Shown piece by piece: positions 23,188 through 34,332 of a stretch of 64,000 nucleotides of DNA. The DNA comes from Drosophila pseudoobscura (taxonomy: Eukaryota; Arthropoda; Insecta; Diptera; Drosophilidae). The notes below the pieces were generated by a model. That model did not search any database and was not told where the DNA came from. It saw nothing but the letters and a program-made list of their open reading frames with translations. The stretch lies in the NCBI RefSeq assembly GCF_009870125.1, contig NC_046683.1:16253001-16317000 (forward strand). The letters are read 5' to 3'. Every line of letters begins with the position of its first letter. Position 1 is the stretch's first letter. A program made the position numbers and the translations under genes.

Positions 23188-26100
23188 GGTGACTATAGAT
23201 ATATTGTGTAATCACGGCCAGTTGCTCCAGCACAGTGTGTGTGCTATTTGTGTTGGCTGGCTGACTGGCCCGCCCGTCTTCTTCTGGTAGTGGTTCGGTT
23301 CAGGTTTCGTATCTTATCAGAGAGACGCCTAACTAAACTAACTTCGCTGGCAATCGATTTGGATTTTTGATATACCCACAAGTAGTATACCCGCACATAT
23401 CAAATGCACGACGACAACCCATTTGCCTTTCTTCCAATTTTGTATTTCGGCCTGGCTATGGTCTTCCCTCTTTGGTTCCGTTGCCGTTGCCGTTGCCGTT
23501 GTCGTTGCCGTCTTGTTTCAATTATCTTTCGGCCACTACTGTGGCACGCCTTCCAGCCAAATTGAAATGTTTGTGAATCTGAATTATTGGCCATTGGCGC
23601 GGCTTCCTCTGCGTTTTGCGCCCTTTCGAATGTCCGTCTGTTTGGGCTCTCGTAATGTGGCTTGAATGCCGCAGCCATCAATGTCAAGGTGTTGACGTGT
23701 TTTGGGGTTGTTATTGTTATATATGTCTGTGCATGTAATTTCTCTAAGCCCCACCAATCCCAGTGCCGTGGAAAGCCCAGGCTAGGCCGTGCCAAATCAA
23801 AGGAACAAGACAAAAGCAACAAAAATACGATTCTTCGATCGATAGGCCATGACCCCTGACTGACTGTCAATCGGCTGGTGTCAGACATATCGAATGGGCT
23901 TTCGCTTCAAATGATTTTAATTAAATACAGTTAATTGCATACCATAATTGTTTCTGTCAGTTGGCGCCAAAAGTTTGATTTCGATAGATCATAGATAATC
24001 GAAATCTTCTGGAATGCCTGCGGTTAAATCTTTCATTGGAGAACTTAAGGCCTAAAGTTGGATGTTACTGCTTTTTATATTCACAAAAACTGGCAGCAGA
24101 CAAGTTTTCCTTAAGTTTGTGGTGTTGCATGCGAAGATATCGATAGGCGAGACCCTAGAAGCGCTGAGAGGAAGGTATTTTTTTGAACAGAGTGGCAGGG
24201 CCAAAATTTAAGGGGAAAGGTTAGCGAAGAGTGGCCACCTGGTCCTGGAGAGTTAGAGTTCCGCGCGCTCTCCGGAGCCGTTGTGAGAGGATTTCCGATC
24301 TCAGCCCATAACGGAGTCCCGAAGCCAACTCACCCACACCCAAAAGAAAAGAGAGCCGCCAGCAGCCCGAATCAGGCCATGCCCTTGAACCTAGTTCAAG
24401 GGCGATAGAAGAGAGAGCCATGGGGATCGGCAGCCGGGAGCATTAAACAGAACATCCAAGAGGGGGTTCAGAAAGAAAAATTCCCGCAACGGAGGAGCAT
24501 GCGCGCCGTGCACAGTGTCTTAGCGATTTTTTTGTGTTCTGAAAGAAAAAGTGAGTGGGATGAGGATGGAGTAGTGGCCATCACCCTGCAAAAAAATGAA
24601 TAAAAGATAAATAAATGTGATTCCAGGGGATCCAGATCAGGGAAAGACCAGGAACCAGGACCAGGAAGCATAAGAGTGAGTCCGCTCCAAAGGGGGAGTA
24701 AAGAAACCCCTAATTTATTTTTTTTGTTGGCCGTAGGGAATAGGTCACAGCTCCGCCACCCTGGCTTGTTTTTCCTGCTGGTCTCGAAGGATCAGACCTG
24801 GCCACGTAGTGCGGGACCCTCGCCCACTTAGGGAGAAGAAAAAAAGCACATCAACTTATTTACTCCCATTAATTATTTTTGTTAGACGTCTCTAGTTATA
24901 AGTATATGTAATTTAAAGCCGTCCATATTTATTATATATATGTAACCTATTTATTTATATTTATTATATTATTTATTCCTATTAATCTAATTATTTATTA
25001 ACCGCCAGTAGTACTAAGATGAGGGGGGGATGAATAGGCAGGCCTAGTTTAGAAATGATATCGTGTGAAAATAGGAAATGAAGTGAAGATTATAACGAAG
25101 AAATGAATTGTTAAGTGTTTCGTATGGGGGGAAGAGGAGCCACAGCAACGAGAGGGTAAGGCTTTTGCCAATGGCAGGGAGATCCGGAACGTGTGATTCA
25201 GATCTCAGGTAGGGTGGGTGCGTCGGGGGTAAAACATCGACACCTCGACCTGGTCCAAGTCTGTGTTGAGGGAAGACTGTAATGTTGTTTGTCGAGTAGA
25301 GTCCGTTTTTTTCAGTTTTTTTTTGTCGGTTATTTTTGTTGTTTCATTTTGTTCGAGATGTCCAATCAGTTGGTTGTTGTGCGACCTGAGGGCTTGGGAA
25401 GTATCCAGCCCTGGGATGACTGGCTAGCCGGCCTTGCCCCAAAGAAAAACAAAGGTTCGTAACAGTGGGCCAAATATTACATCTCGTTATTATTGATTGT
25501 CAATCGATGAGTTATATGTGTATATCGAACTAGTTTTCGTTCTTCTATGGAGTACGTTAAATTTTTAATCAATATTTTTTGATCCTGTCCTGATGTGTGA
25601 TGTCCATAGTTTATAGTACTCTATATTTAATTATACCAAAAGAAGACCTATTATGACTTTTCCCAATAAAACTAATCTAAGCAATGATAACAAAATAAAT
25701 TAATATTTATGAGGATTTTATACAGTAAACTTCTGGGGCAACAAATAGTTTTATTGATATATTTTAACACCAGTTGACCAACTTGGAGAATTAAAAAAAA
25801 GCGTACGAATGGTTCCCGCAGATACACTATGGAAGATTAGACAAGCCCACGACTATTCCGCGGCCATGCACGCGTCTCTCATGCACAGACCATAGACCAT
25901 ACACTACAGACGTTTCCTATTTACATATGAAATCTTATCTAGACGGGGCACTGGCACTAAGGCAATCAACTATTTAGCTAAATCGTGTAATAAAAGAATT
26001 ACAATACAGTCAGCTGAACAGCTGACGGACGACGCCGTACTACAGCCAACTACGGTGGACTATCGTCAATGTGACGGTGAAGGTTAAATGGCCGCGGCGG

Positions 26101-26224
26101 CAATGGCATTGGCATTCAGTCGTCCGGTAAATTGCGGTGCGCGCGCAAGCCAGGGCGGCAGCATCCATTCCATTCCATCTGCCGGTTAGCGTTAAAGGCC
26201 GCTTGCCGCATTCTTCATATAGCC
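23188..26224. other. Large intergenic region with solo-LTR candidate
   Basis: No gene is supported. It includes the 5' flank of the SIAH-like gene, the LTR-like block at 24123-25464 and AT-rich sequence up to the HAD phosphatase gene. Small open frames at 23400-23890 are low-complexity (Arg/Gln repeats on the minus strand) and look fortuitous. Confidence 0.55.
24123..25464 (+). mobile_element. Solo LTR candidate (LTR retrotransposon relic, family undetermined)
   Basis: A 1,342-base non-coding block begins TGTTGC and ends GTAACA, giving the TG...CA ends and short inverted termini of a retroviral-type LTR. It is flanked on both sides by GTGG, a 4-base target-site duplication (24119-24122 and 25465-25468). 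It contains AATAAA signals, a G/A-rich left half and a T-rich middle. No gag, pol or second LTR is next to it, so it looks like a recombined solo LTR. Osvaldo/gypsy-like elements with long LTRs are a plausible source. The intact flanking duplication suggests it is not very old. Confidence 0.6.
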
Positions 26225-27210
26225 ATGGCTCCACCACGTCACATACTCGAACTCAGCCAAAAGGAGCAGCGTCAATTCATTGACTCCTTTGACATGGTCA
26301 TCAGCGACTGCGACGGCGTTGTCTGGATGCTGGTGGGCTGGATACCGGGCACTGGGGCTGCCGTCAATGCCTTAAAATCGGCCGGCAAGCAAATAAAGTT
26401 TGTTTCGAACAACAGCTTTCGCACCGATGAACAGTACATGGCCAAGTTCAAGCATATTGGAGCTAACAATGTCCATGACGATGACGTTGTGCATCCCGTC
26501 AAGACGATTGTGCGTTATCTAAAGAAGCACAGGCCTGGGCAGCGTGTCTACTCCCTCATGTCGTTGGAAGCCAACGAGACGTTGCGTAAGCAAGGCATCG
26601 ACTTTGAGTCGCTGGTGAGGATGGGTGCTGGAGGGTGCGATTTTTCGTGGTGGAGTAAATTATTGATTGACTTTCCTTGCAGCAAGTCAAAGAACATCTA
26701 ACAGCTGCCTCGCTGGTAGATCATTTAAGCATTGACAAGCCTGTGGGCGCTGTGCTATTCGACATCCACCTGGACATGTCCTACGTGGAGCTGGCTAAGG
26801 CCATTAGGCATCTGCAGCAGAACGAGGACTGCCAGCTGATAGCGGGAGGAAGCGATGTCATCATGCCCCTCGCTGAAAACCTCAATGTGGCTGGATTCTT
26901 TGACTTCTTGGAGCATGTGAAGCGCTATACGCAGCGCGAGGCCACCTTCCTGGGCAAGCCATCGCCCATTTTGGGGGAGATGTTCGCTGAAATGTTTGAG
27001 ATCACAGACCCCAAACGTTGCATCTTCATTGGTGACACCCTGGTGCAAGACGTCCAGTTCGGTAAATCGTGCGGCTATCAGTCACTGCTCGTCCTGAGCG
27101 GCTGCCTCACCAAAGAGGATATGTTCAATGCTCCCGTTGACGCACAGCCAGACTATTATGCCGACAGCCTGGCAGACTTTACGCAATTGCTCCAGAATAT
27201 ACAAGAATAG
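26225..27210 (+). CDS. HAD-family phosphatase, phosphoglycolate phosphatase/chronophin-like (CG2680-like)
   Basis: Two exons (26225-26614 and 26683-27210) encode 305 residues. The family dephosphorylates 2-phosphoglycolate, pyridoxal phosphate or protein Ser/Thr in the cytosol. HAD motif I is SDCDGVVW with nucleophile Asp28 and acid Asp30. Motif II is FVSNNS, the lysine-bearing motif III lies near FLGKPSP, and motif IV is FIGDTLVQDV. The cap region between motifs II and III is C2-type in length, as in PGP. The ATG at 26225 gives the standard N-terminus; the frame is open upstream but has no earlier ATG. Flies carry several tandem paralogs of this family, so the exact substrate cannot be assigned. 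The gene converges on eIF2B-beta, with 59 bases between the stop codons. Confidence 0.88.
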
Positions 27211-27269
27211 ATAATTAGGGGTGTCCTTTATTGGTCGAGTGTGTGTGGCAAACAGAGTGTAAAACGATT

Positions 27270-28579
27270 TCAAATCTCCAAGTCCTCGGGATGATACAGT
27301 TCCGTGAGAAGACGATACACGTACGAGGGGGCGTGGCCACCGCTAACAGGTTATATTACATACAATTGATTCATTTACTTGTTGAATAATAAATGTTGAA
27401 CTAATTTACTTACGTATTGGATATGAATAACGTGACCAACTCAGGTGGCACATAGTCGAACATGGGGCTGTAGACCTTGGTCTCGCGGGCCGGTATTGAA
27501 TCGTATGGGATCACATCCTCAGCACAGCCGACCATATTGAAGGCATCCTGTTCGCACAGATGCAGTGGCGACAGTTTGTACATGGGCGCGAGGACAATCA
27601 CAGGCACGGAATAGTGCTTGGCGGCTAGAGCTACCGTATAGGCACCGCAGGCAGCTCTTAGGCCACCGTTGGCCAGAACACTGTGTGTGCCAATGATGAC
27701 CTTGTTGACGCGCGACATCATGGCAAAAATGGCTGCATCTGGGATGACAATAATCTCCACATTCTTCTCCGCAGCCAAGCTGGTAGCCAGATTGTGACCC
27801 TGCAAAAGAAGAGAAGATCAATTGCTGATCTCCTTGCAGAGAGATTAGAGTTTAACTCACACGACAGGCGGGCGCACATTCCGCCACAATGATGGTAAGG
27901 AACTGACGCTTCTTGATGGCTCGCTTAAGGAAATTCTCCACGCTGCGCGAGTGTCCCAGCGTAAGTATGATCTCCGATGAGTGTATGTGCTCTTCAGCCT
28001 GTACGCAGATGTTCTCAGAGCTGGTCTCAAGCTCCGTTTCCACCTCCTGCAGATGATCCAGCAGGGCCTCGCGCAGCCCCTGCTGTGGCACCGAATAGTC
28101 AACGCTCACATTACTCTCGCTGGTCTGGGTGACCAGTTTGTGGAGCGACAGCGAGGCCTGTGAGTCATCTGTAAAGTGCTGGACCTTGGCATGCAGCAGA
28201 TCGAACTCCTCGCGTGTGAGTTTCAAGATGCGACGTGCTATGTTCGAGGTAACAGTCTCCTGTGGCAGGGCCGCCTGCAAGATGCGGCATTGGGCCCGCA
28301 CAATCTGCATCAGGGCACTGCAATGGTACATACATATATTCATTGAGAGTTGCACATAGCTATAGGCAGCCATACTTACTCGGCATTCTTCCAGCTCTTG
28401 CTGATGATTATGTATTTGAAGATGTCTAATGTCTTGTTGGTTATGCCGAAGGAGCCCTCCACCAACCTGCAAAGAGGAAATGGCAGCTGCTGTACTTGAA
28501 CCATGCGTTTATAGCTCACTTACCCCACTTTGATGGCATGTATTAGCTGGGTGACCTCTTTCAGTGGCTGTTCCCGCAT
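27270..28579 (-). CDS. eIF2Bbeta: Translation initiation factor eIF2B subunit beta
   Basis: Five exons (28579-28524, 28466-28380, 28317-27861, 27799-27414, 27342-27270) encode 352 residues. eIF2B-beta is a regulatory subunit of the decameric guanine-nucleotide exchange factor for eIF2 and senses eIF2-alpha phosphorylation. The helical N-terminus is followed by the Rossmann-like eIF-2B/MtnA fold (IILTLGHSRSVENFL, IIVIPDAAIFAMMSRV, KVIIGTHSVLANGG). The diagnostic C-terminus GGHAPSYVYRLL is in the short last exon, ending HPEDLEI. The ATG sits in a CAAAATG context. Nothing is missing compared with the family. Confidence 0.94.
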
Positions 28580-29442
28580 TTTGACCCTAAGCGTGTTACA
28601 AATTACCGTCGAAATAATAAAATTTGGTAAACAGACGTATTACCACGTATGTTATCGATACCATACCCTGTGAGACAGGTATGACAGGTATCAGCTATAA
28701 ATAGCTGTGCGCTCTGCAAGAAGTGGGTCCCAACCGAACCAGCACAAGCTGAACAAATAAAAATATACATATGGTATGCCTATGGTATTTTGTATTATAA
28801 TACACACATAGTAATTTTAACTGTAAACTTTGAGAATTTGCATCAATTTACATTAAACAGTTTGTGGACAAGCTAGTTAATTTGATTGATTTCTTATTGA
28901 AGATTTAGCTTTTTTTATTGCGTACGAATACCGCTGAATGGCCAACACGGTGGCATACACTGCTCCGTCAGCTGTGCAATCGGTTATCGGGGAAGAGAGG
29001 CCGCCGCAGCCAGCGCAGCAGCAACACAACAATAACAATTACAACAACCACACAGCAGCAATGCCCAACGATAAAAACTTGCCCTGGCCGCGAGAATGGG
29101 CAGCTCTGAAGCTTCAAATTGTTGTTTACGTGTCTTCTTCCCAAAGCTGAGGACGCTACCACATTGACCCGACGCACGGTTCGGTGGCAGTAAGACTGGC
29201 AGAAAAAACGAAAAGAAATTTCCTCTAGACCCCGGGTTTTGAATCCGGATCGATCTCAGTGTTTGCTCGCGGTGTTGATTTATCTGGCTGCTGGCTCTGT
29301 GTTCTATTCTATTCTATTCTATTCTATTCAATTCTATTCTGTATTCTGTTTGCTCCGACTCTATTCTTGCGTCTACCGGTCTACCCTATCATATATTTTT
29401 GTTTGCTCTCTCTCGCATACGCAAACCGTTTCCGAAATAACC
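28580..29442. other. Divergent promoter region and Csat 5' leader
   Basis: Near eIF2B-beta a DRE-like TTATCGATACC (28653) precedes tandem ACAGGTAT words (28675-28692). On the plus strand an ATG at 28938 opens a 70-codon frame rich in Asn/Gln that ends at 29147. It looks like part of the Csat leader, since the real start codon (29443) sits next to a clear donor. A (TATTC)n tract occupies 29302-29335. Confidence 0.5.
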
Positions 29443-30912
29443 ATGAATATCCATAGTGAGTAATATACATATGTTTAGTTGGATCCGAACTCTTCATAAT
29501 TAATGTCACAATGCTGTTGCCCGCTCCCATTTCTTATCGTACAGTGAACACGAACACTCTGAAGTACATCAGTCTCCTAACGCTAACGCTGCAGAATGCG
29601 ATCTTGGGCCTCAGCATGCGCTATGCCCGGACCAGACCCGGCGACATTTTCCTGAGTTCAACGGGTGAGTTGCTGGTGCCCAGCATGGAATGTTGGCAAA
29701 GCATTTACGTTGGCAATTCCACGCAAGCAACAGCAGATCAGCAGAGGCGCTGGAAGTGAACAAGAGTTTGGCATGGGGAGCTCTAGAGGAAGCGCTTGAT
29801 AAGAAACCACCGACGTACTTCCGCTTGTGTAACGCACACACTGCTGCGCATTCAACATTATTCGAATCGTTCTATTTTGGTCATAAATAAGAATTCATTA
29901 GCCTGTTTCTTTATCTCTATTGTGGACTTGATTGTTTACCTTTTATCGCTCCTCTCTTCTAGCTGTTCTAATGGCCGAGTTTGCCAAGCTGATAACATGC
30001 CTGTTTCTGGTATTCAATGAGGAGGGCAAGGATGCCCAGAAGTTTGTGCGTTCGCTGCACAGGACGATCATTGCCAATCCCGTGGACACGCTCAAGGTGT
30101 GCGTACCCTCGCTGGTATACATTGTGCAGAACAATCTGCTGTATGTGTCGGCCTCGCATTTGGATGCGGCCACGTACCAGGTCACATATCAACTAAAGAT
30201 CCTCACCACGGCCATGTTTGCCGTGGTCATCCTACGCCGTAAGCTGCTCACCACGCAGTGGGGTGCCCTGCTCCTGCTGGTCATGGGCATTGTCTTGGTT
30301 CAACTCGCCCAGACTGTCACGAGTCCGAGCGGCAGCAGTGACTCCTCCCCCTCGTCGTCGTCAACTGGCGGCGGTGCAGCATCGTCGTTGAGTGCGATAC
30401 CCGAACAGAATCGGATGTTAGGATTGTGGTCCGCCTTAGGTGCCTGCTTCCTGTCCGGTTTTGCGGGCATTTACTTCGAGAAGATTCTTAAGGGAGCCGA
30501 GATCTCCGTGTGGATGAGAAACGTGCAGCTCAGTCTGCTGAGCATACCATTTGGCCTGCTCACGTGCTTTGTTAACGACGCCAGTCGCATCTTCGAGCAT
30601 GGTTTCTTCCATGGTTACGATTTCTTTGTGTGGTATCTGGTGCTGCTGCAGGCCGGCGGCGGCCTCATCGTGGCCGTTGTGGTCAAGTATGCGGACAACA
30701 TTCTGAAGGGTTTCGCCACATCCCTGGCCATCATCATATCCTGCGTGGCCTCCATCTACATCTTTGATTTTAATCTCACCCTGCAGTTCAGCTTTGGCGC
30801 TGCCTTAGTCATCGCCTCGATCTTTATGTACGGCTACGATCCGTCCCGATCTGCTCCCAAGTCAACGGCACAGACGACGGGCGATGAAGAGAAGCTGCTG
30901 CCGCGCGTCTGA
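29443..30912 (+). CDS. Csat: Golgi nucleotide-sugar transporter (UDP-galactose / CMP-sialic acid transporter family)
   Basis: Three exons (29443-29455, 29545-29664, 29963-30912) encode 360 residues; the gene is also called Ugalt. It is an SLC35A antiporter carrying UDP-Gal/UDP-GalNAc into the Golgi lumen in exchange for UMP. The tiny first exon codes MNIH plus one base, then NTNTLKYISLLTLTLQNAIL begins the first of about ten membrane helices. Family blocks include YVSASHLDAATYQVTYQ and the GFAGIYFEKILK and VKYADNILKGFATS segments. A Ser/Gly-rich luminal or cytosolic loop (TVTSPSGSSDSS) is variable in flies. The C-terminal tail ends EEKLLPRV. The fly protein transports UDP-galactose despite the CMP-sialic name. 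Confidence 0.92.
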
Positions 30913-31736
30913 AATGATCTGGATCGCCCCCCCAACAGTATTTGTCCCAAGAGCCCAGAGTTGGGCCGTGTAATGCTTACATTTGATGTACTTTGATATT
31001 CCCACTACTCTGTATGCGTGTGTGCATGTGTTTGTTCTTTGTGTGTGTTTTATTTAGTAATTATGGATTATATGAGAATCCACATTGCCCCCGGAGTCAC
31101 ACAACTCACTCCAATTATGTACTATACTTATCATTTTGTTTGAAATTAAAGGAAACAAAGAAACTCAAGAAATAATTTCTTTATTCAACATTTAATCGAT
31201 CTTAGGTGCGATTAATCTATGGGGAATGCTTTTAAATCATATTTTTTAATGTATTTCATTCGTTGTATACATACTTTTACAATTCCTGGAGAGGTACATT
31301 TCATTCGGTTTATTATATTTAAATAAATTTTCCATTAGGGTTTTAGAATTCTGGGAGGGGAATTTGAGTTACATTTCCTTCAGGGTTCGCCGTATACATT
31401 TTCCAAATTCCTGGAGAAGTACATACCTTTTCTTGAATTGAATTTAAAGTAAATTAAATCTTCTTTAGGGTACATGCAGCAACGAGTAGGAAAATTGTCT
31501 ACTTCTGACTAGAGAAGGGCTGTGTAATCATTCGACCACCAGTGATTTCGTTGAAGTTGAAAAAAAAATAAAAATAATATAAGCGTTCATTTCACTAATA
31601 ATTGGTGAGCTTTCGCGTTCGCTTCGGCTCACACAGAACAGAGAGTATTCTAATAATAGTAATAGTTACGGTCGAAAAAAAAAAAACAAACTTCTTAAGA
31701 ATTTAAATGTAAAATAGAATCCTTAGGGGAGCTAAT
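30913..31736. other. Convergent 3' flanks of Csat and the PHD+SAM gene
   Basis: No gene is seen. At 31190-31480 a degenerate repeat of roughly 120 bases occurs: TTCCTGGAGAGGTACATTTC near 31284 recurs as TTCCTGGAGAAGTACATACC near 31410, each preceded by GTATACAT. It may be part of the Csat 3' UTR. Confidence 0.45.
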
Positions 31737-33449
31737 CTAGGTAGATGACCAGCCCAGGGCCACATTGTTGGTGTGTGACTGGAGGCCAAGGATAATCTGA
31801 AAGACGCGCAGAGCCGGTCCAAGTTTAAAGCCAAAACCATTTATCACATCCTCGCGCGTGAGCAGCAACAGCGAGGCGCCATCCACGTCCTGTTGTTTAA
31901 ATGCTTCAGCCTCATCCGGATAGAAACGGGCCAGATATTTGACAACCTGCTCAACAGTCCAGGTGCTCACCGGACTTTGGTTATCTCCCATCTTGGGCCC
32001 TGCATCCTTTAAGGTTTCTGGAGCCGCCTGAGTACTGACAGGAGCGACTTCATCTTCATCGCTGGCAGTGGGCACCGCCGCCTCCTCCAATGGCTCCTGG
32101 TCCATGCGCTCCAGCGGCATCGGTGACTCTTCTTTTGGTTTTTCTTGCTGGCCTCCTTCTTCGGGCTTCTTTTCTAGCCCTTTTTCCTCCAACTTTTCTG
32201 GCAGATCTTCGTCCGGCTTTAGGACCACCTCTTCCTTGGGCTTTTTATTGGTTCCCTCTACTGTAAGAGCTTCCTTTGACTCTTCATTTTCCTCCATAGA
32301 CATGCGCTTTTTCTCGTATTCGATTTTCTCCTTTTTTATATTCGGCTCCCCCTTTTCTTGTTCCTTTGGGTCATCATTCTTGGTGGATGGTTCTGTGGCA
32401 ACTGTGGCGGCGACTCCGTCTTCTGTTTTTAACCTTTCCTTCGATTCCTGAGCGGTTTTGCCCTGCTTGACTGGCGGCGACTTCTCCTGACCAGCGGGAT
32501 CCGACTGGGCACGCTTTTTGCGTCCCGGATATGATTTGCGTCGAGACTGTTCACTGGCCGAATGGTCGTTATTGTTGTTCCTGCCAAACTCACAGCCGTG
32601 GCATTTCCATTGGCGCTCGCTGAGATCGGAACCGTCCAAGGGCGGATCATGGCAATTGCGGTGGAAAGAATACACGCACACAGAGCAGATGGCCAGATCT
32701 GTGCCCTTGATGCCGCAAATGCGGCAGTGGCGGCATGACGCGCACTTGTACTTTTTGCGAGCAACGGCCAGGATATCAAATGTGATGGTGAGGCAGGAAA
32801 AGTGCCCTGGAAAAACACATAAACCAATATATGGGATGCAAATGAGCATGGAGTTGGAAGAGGTTGGGTGGACTGGGGATTTAGGGGTAAGGTACATACA
32901 TTTGTGCTGGCAACTCTTGCATGCGAGATAATTGCTCTTGTGGCCAGAACCACGCTTTAGTTCCATTTTGCCGCACTTTTCGCATATATCGAACTGACGC
33001 AGCGGCTGCCCGGACTCCAAATCTTGCAAAGCACTAGTGGCGGATAGTTCTGTCTTGGGATTGGGCACAGCCACCGCCGCAGGCGGTGTAACTGGCACTG
33101 GTGATACCACGGCCGATGCCGGCAATGGCGACGCTTGCACATTGCTATTCGCTGGCGTTGAGTTGCGGGACCCACGCGAGATATAATTATCAGATGGATC
33201 GTAAACTTGCTTGGGTTTCTATAAGGTGTTGAATGCAAATAAAATGCAAAGCTTGTCAGTACGGGGGATTCTGGCAAATCGGCGGGAAATGTAACCTACC
33301 TTGACGCGTCCTGTGGTGCGAACGGCAGTCGATGCTGAGACGGTGCCTACCGTTGCAGCAGCATCGTTGCTGTTGCTGCCAGTGCTTGAATTCAAGTTGT
33401 TAGTGGCACTGGCGAACTCGTCTTTGTCTTCGTCCTTGGTACGCTTCAT
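31737..33449 (-). CDS. PHD-finger and SAM-domain chromatin protein (CG2662-like)
   Basis: Three exons (33449-33300, 33218-32900, 32806-31737) encode 512 residues. A Cys-rich zinc segment (CEKCGKMELKRGSG, then CKSCQHKWHFSC) near residues 122-162 is followed by a PHD finger (CRHCRICGIKGTDLAICSVC, FHRNCHDPPL, WKCHGC). A long Lys/Glu-rich disordered region comes next, then a C-terminal SAM domain (WTVEQVVKYLARFYPDEAEA through GFKLGPALRVFQIILGL). PHD fingers read histone H3 tails, and SAM domains of this type polymerise or dock on Polycomb/MBT-type factors, so a nuclear chromatin role is inferred. The combination resembles SAMD1/atherin-like and L(3)mbt-associated proteins. I do not know a characterised fly function. 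The promoter lies in a copy of the dispersed promoter repeat. Confidence 0.83.
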
Positions 33450-33509
33450 CTTAGGCCAGCAAATTGCTTAAAAAAGATGCAGACTATACGAAAATGTTGT
33501 TACTTGCGC

Positions 33510-33725
33510 GCCTGTGTGACCTATCGATAAGTATATATGGTCCGACCCTCATAAATATACCGAAACATACCGTCTCATTTAAAAAATATACCGAAAATAT
33601 ACTGACGAGTTCAAGTTCTATTTTACATATTCCTCGTTTTTGATATTCCGCCGAATATTATTAGCTAGATAAAACTTTTTGCCATGCCCACTTTATTTTA
33701 TACGATTTATGAATCAATTTTTTAC
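33510..33725 (-). repeat. Promoter-associated dispersed repeat, copy upstream of the PHD+SAM gene
   Basis: Read on the minus strand, about 215 bases align with the + strand copy at 58625-58845: AATTGATTCAT, GTGGGCATGGC, CGAGGAATATGTAAAAT, CTCGTCAGTATATTTTCGG, TTTCGGTATATTTATGAGG, GTCGGACC, TTATCGATA and GGTCACAC in the same order. It contains two or three Motif 6 boxes, one DRE (33522-33529) and a near-Motif 1. The gene's ATG is 60 bases downstream. Confidence 0.75.
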
Positions 33726-34332
33726 TTAAATGGTTTATTCTAAATACTTGCTTTTATTGGATCTTGTCTAAAAAAAAGGTTTTATCAAAATAGGTCAAAA
33801 CAAAACAACGAAAAAGGATAGTTGTTCATTTTGCTCAATTTAAACAAAATAGTTAAACAAACAAAAAAAAAACTGTCGCAATGTTGCTGGTAGCCTGGGA
33901 AGACAAACAATAAATAATCAGAAATAAACATTATTCGATAAAAAAAACAAAAATAATCATTATAATACCAATTATACACTAAAAATCAAACATAATAATT
34001 ATTCAATAAAAATCATGAATAATATTTATTTTAATAATTATACAATAAAAATTACAAATAATAATTATACAATAAAAATCAAAAATTATAATTATTCAAT
34101 AAAAATTAAAAATAATTCTTATTATAAGAATCATTCAATAAAAATAATAATTATATAATAAATGTTTTGATTAAAAAATAATAATGATTCCATAAAAATC
34201 AAGAATAATAATTATACAATAAAAATCATTGAGGAATCAATTTTCTACTTGATTGGCTTAATTTAAATAATTGCTTGTATTGGATTTCTAAATAATGTTG
34301 CAAATGAAATTTTATAGATTGATGAAATGGTC
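33712..34332. repeat. AT minisatellite flanked by a direct repeat of about 90 bases
   Basis: The core (about 33900-34235) is a degenerate tandem array with a unit near 30 bases, built on AATAATTATNCAATAAAAATC. It is flanked by two related stretches in direct orientation: 33712-33800 and 34229-34332, both containing GAATCAATTTT, TTGCTTNTATTGGAT and GGTCAAAA. Right of it (34335-34400) three more Motif 6-like TATACCG boxes occur. Confidence 0.6.

Noticed and set aside
23400-23888. A 162-codon minus-strand frame upstream of the SIAH-like gene
   Set aside because: The Arg-Gln repeat derives from a CCGTTG microsatellite, and the rest shows no family features.
24221-24421. A minus-strand frame inside the LTR-like block
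   Set aside because: Short, with no similarity to known proteins, and it lies within an LTR, which is normally non-coding.
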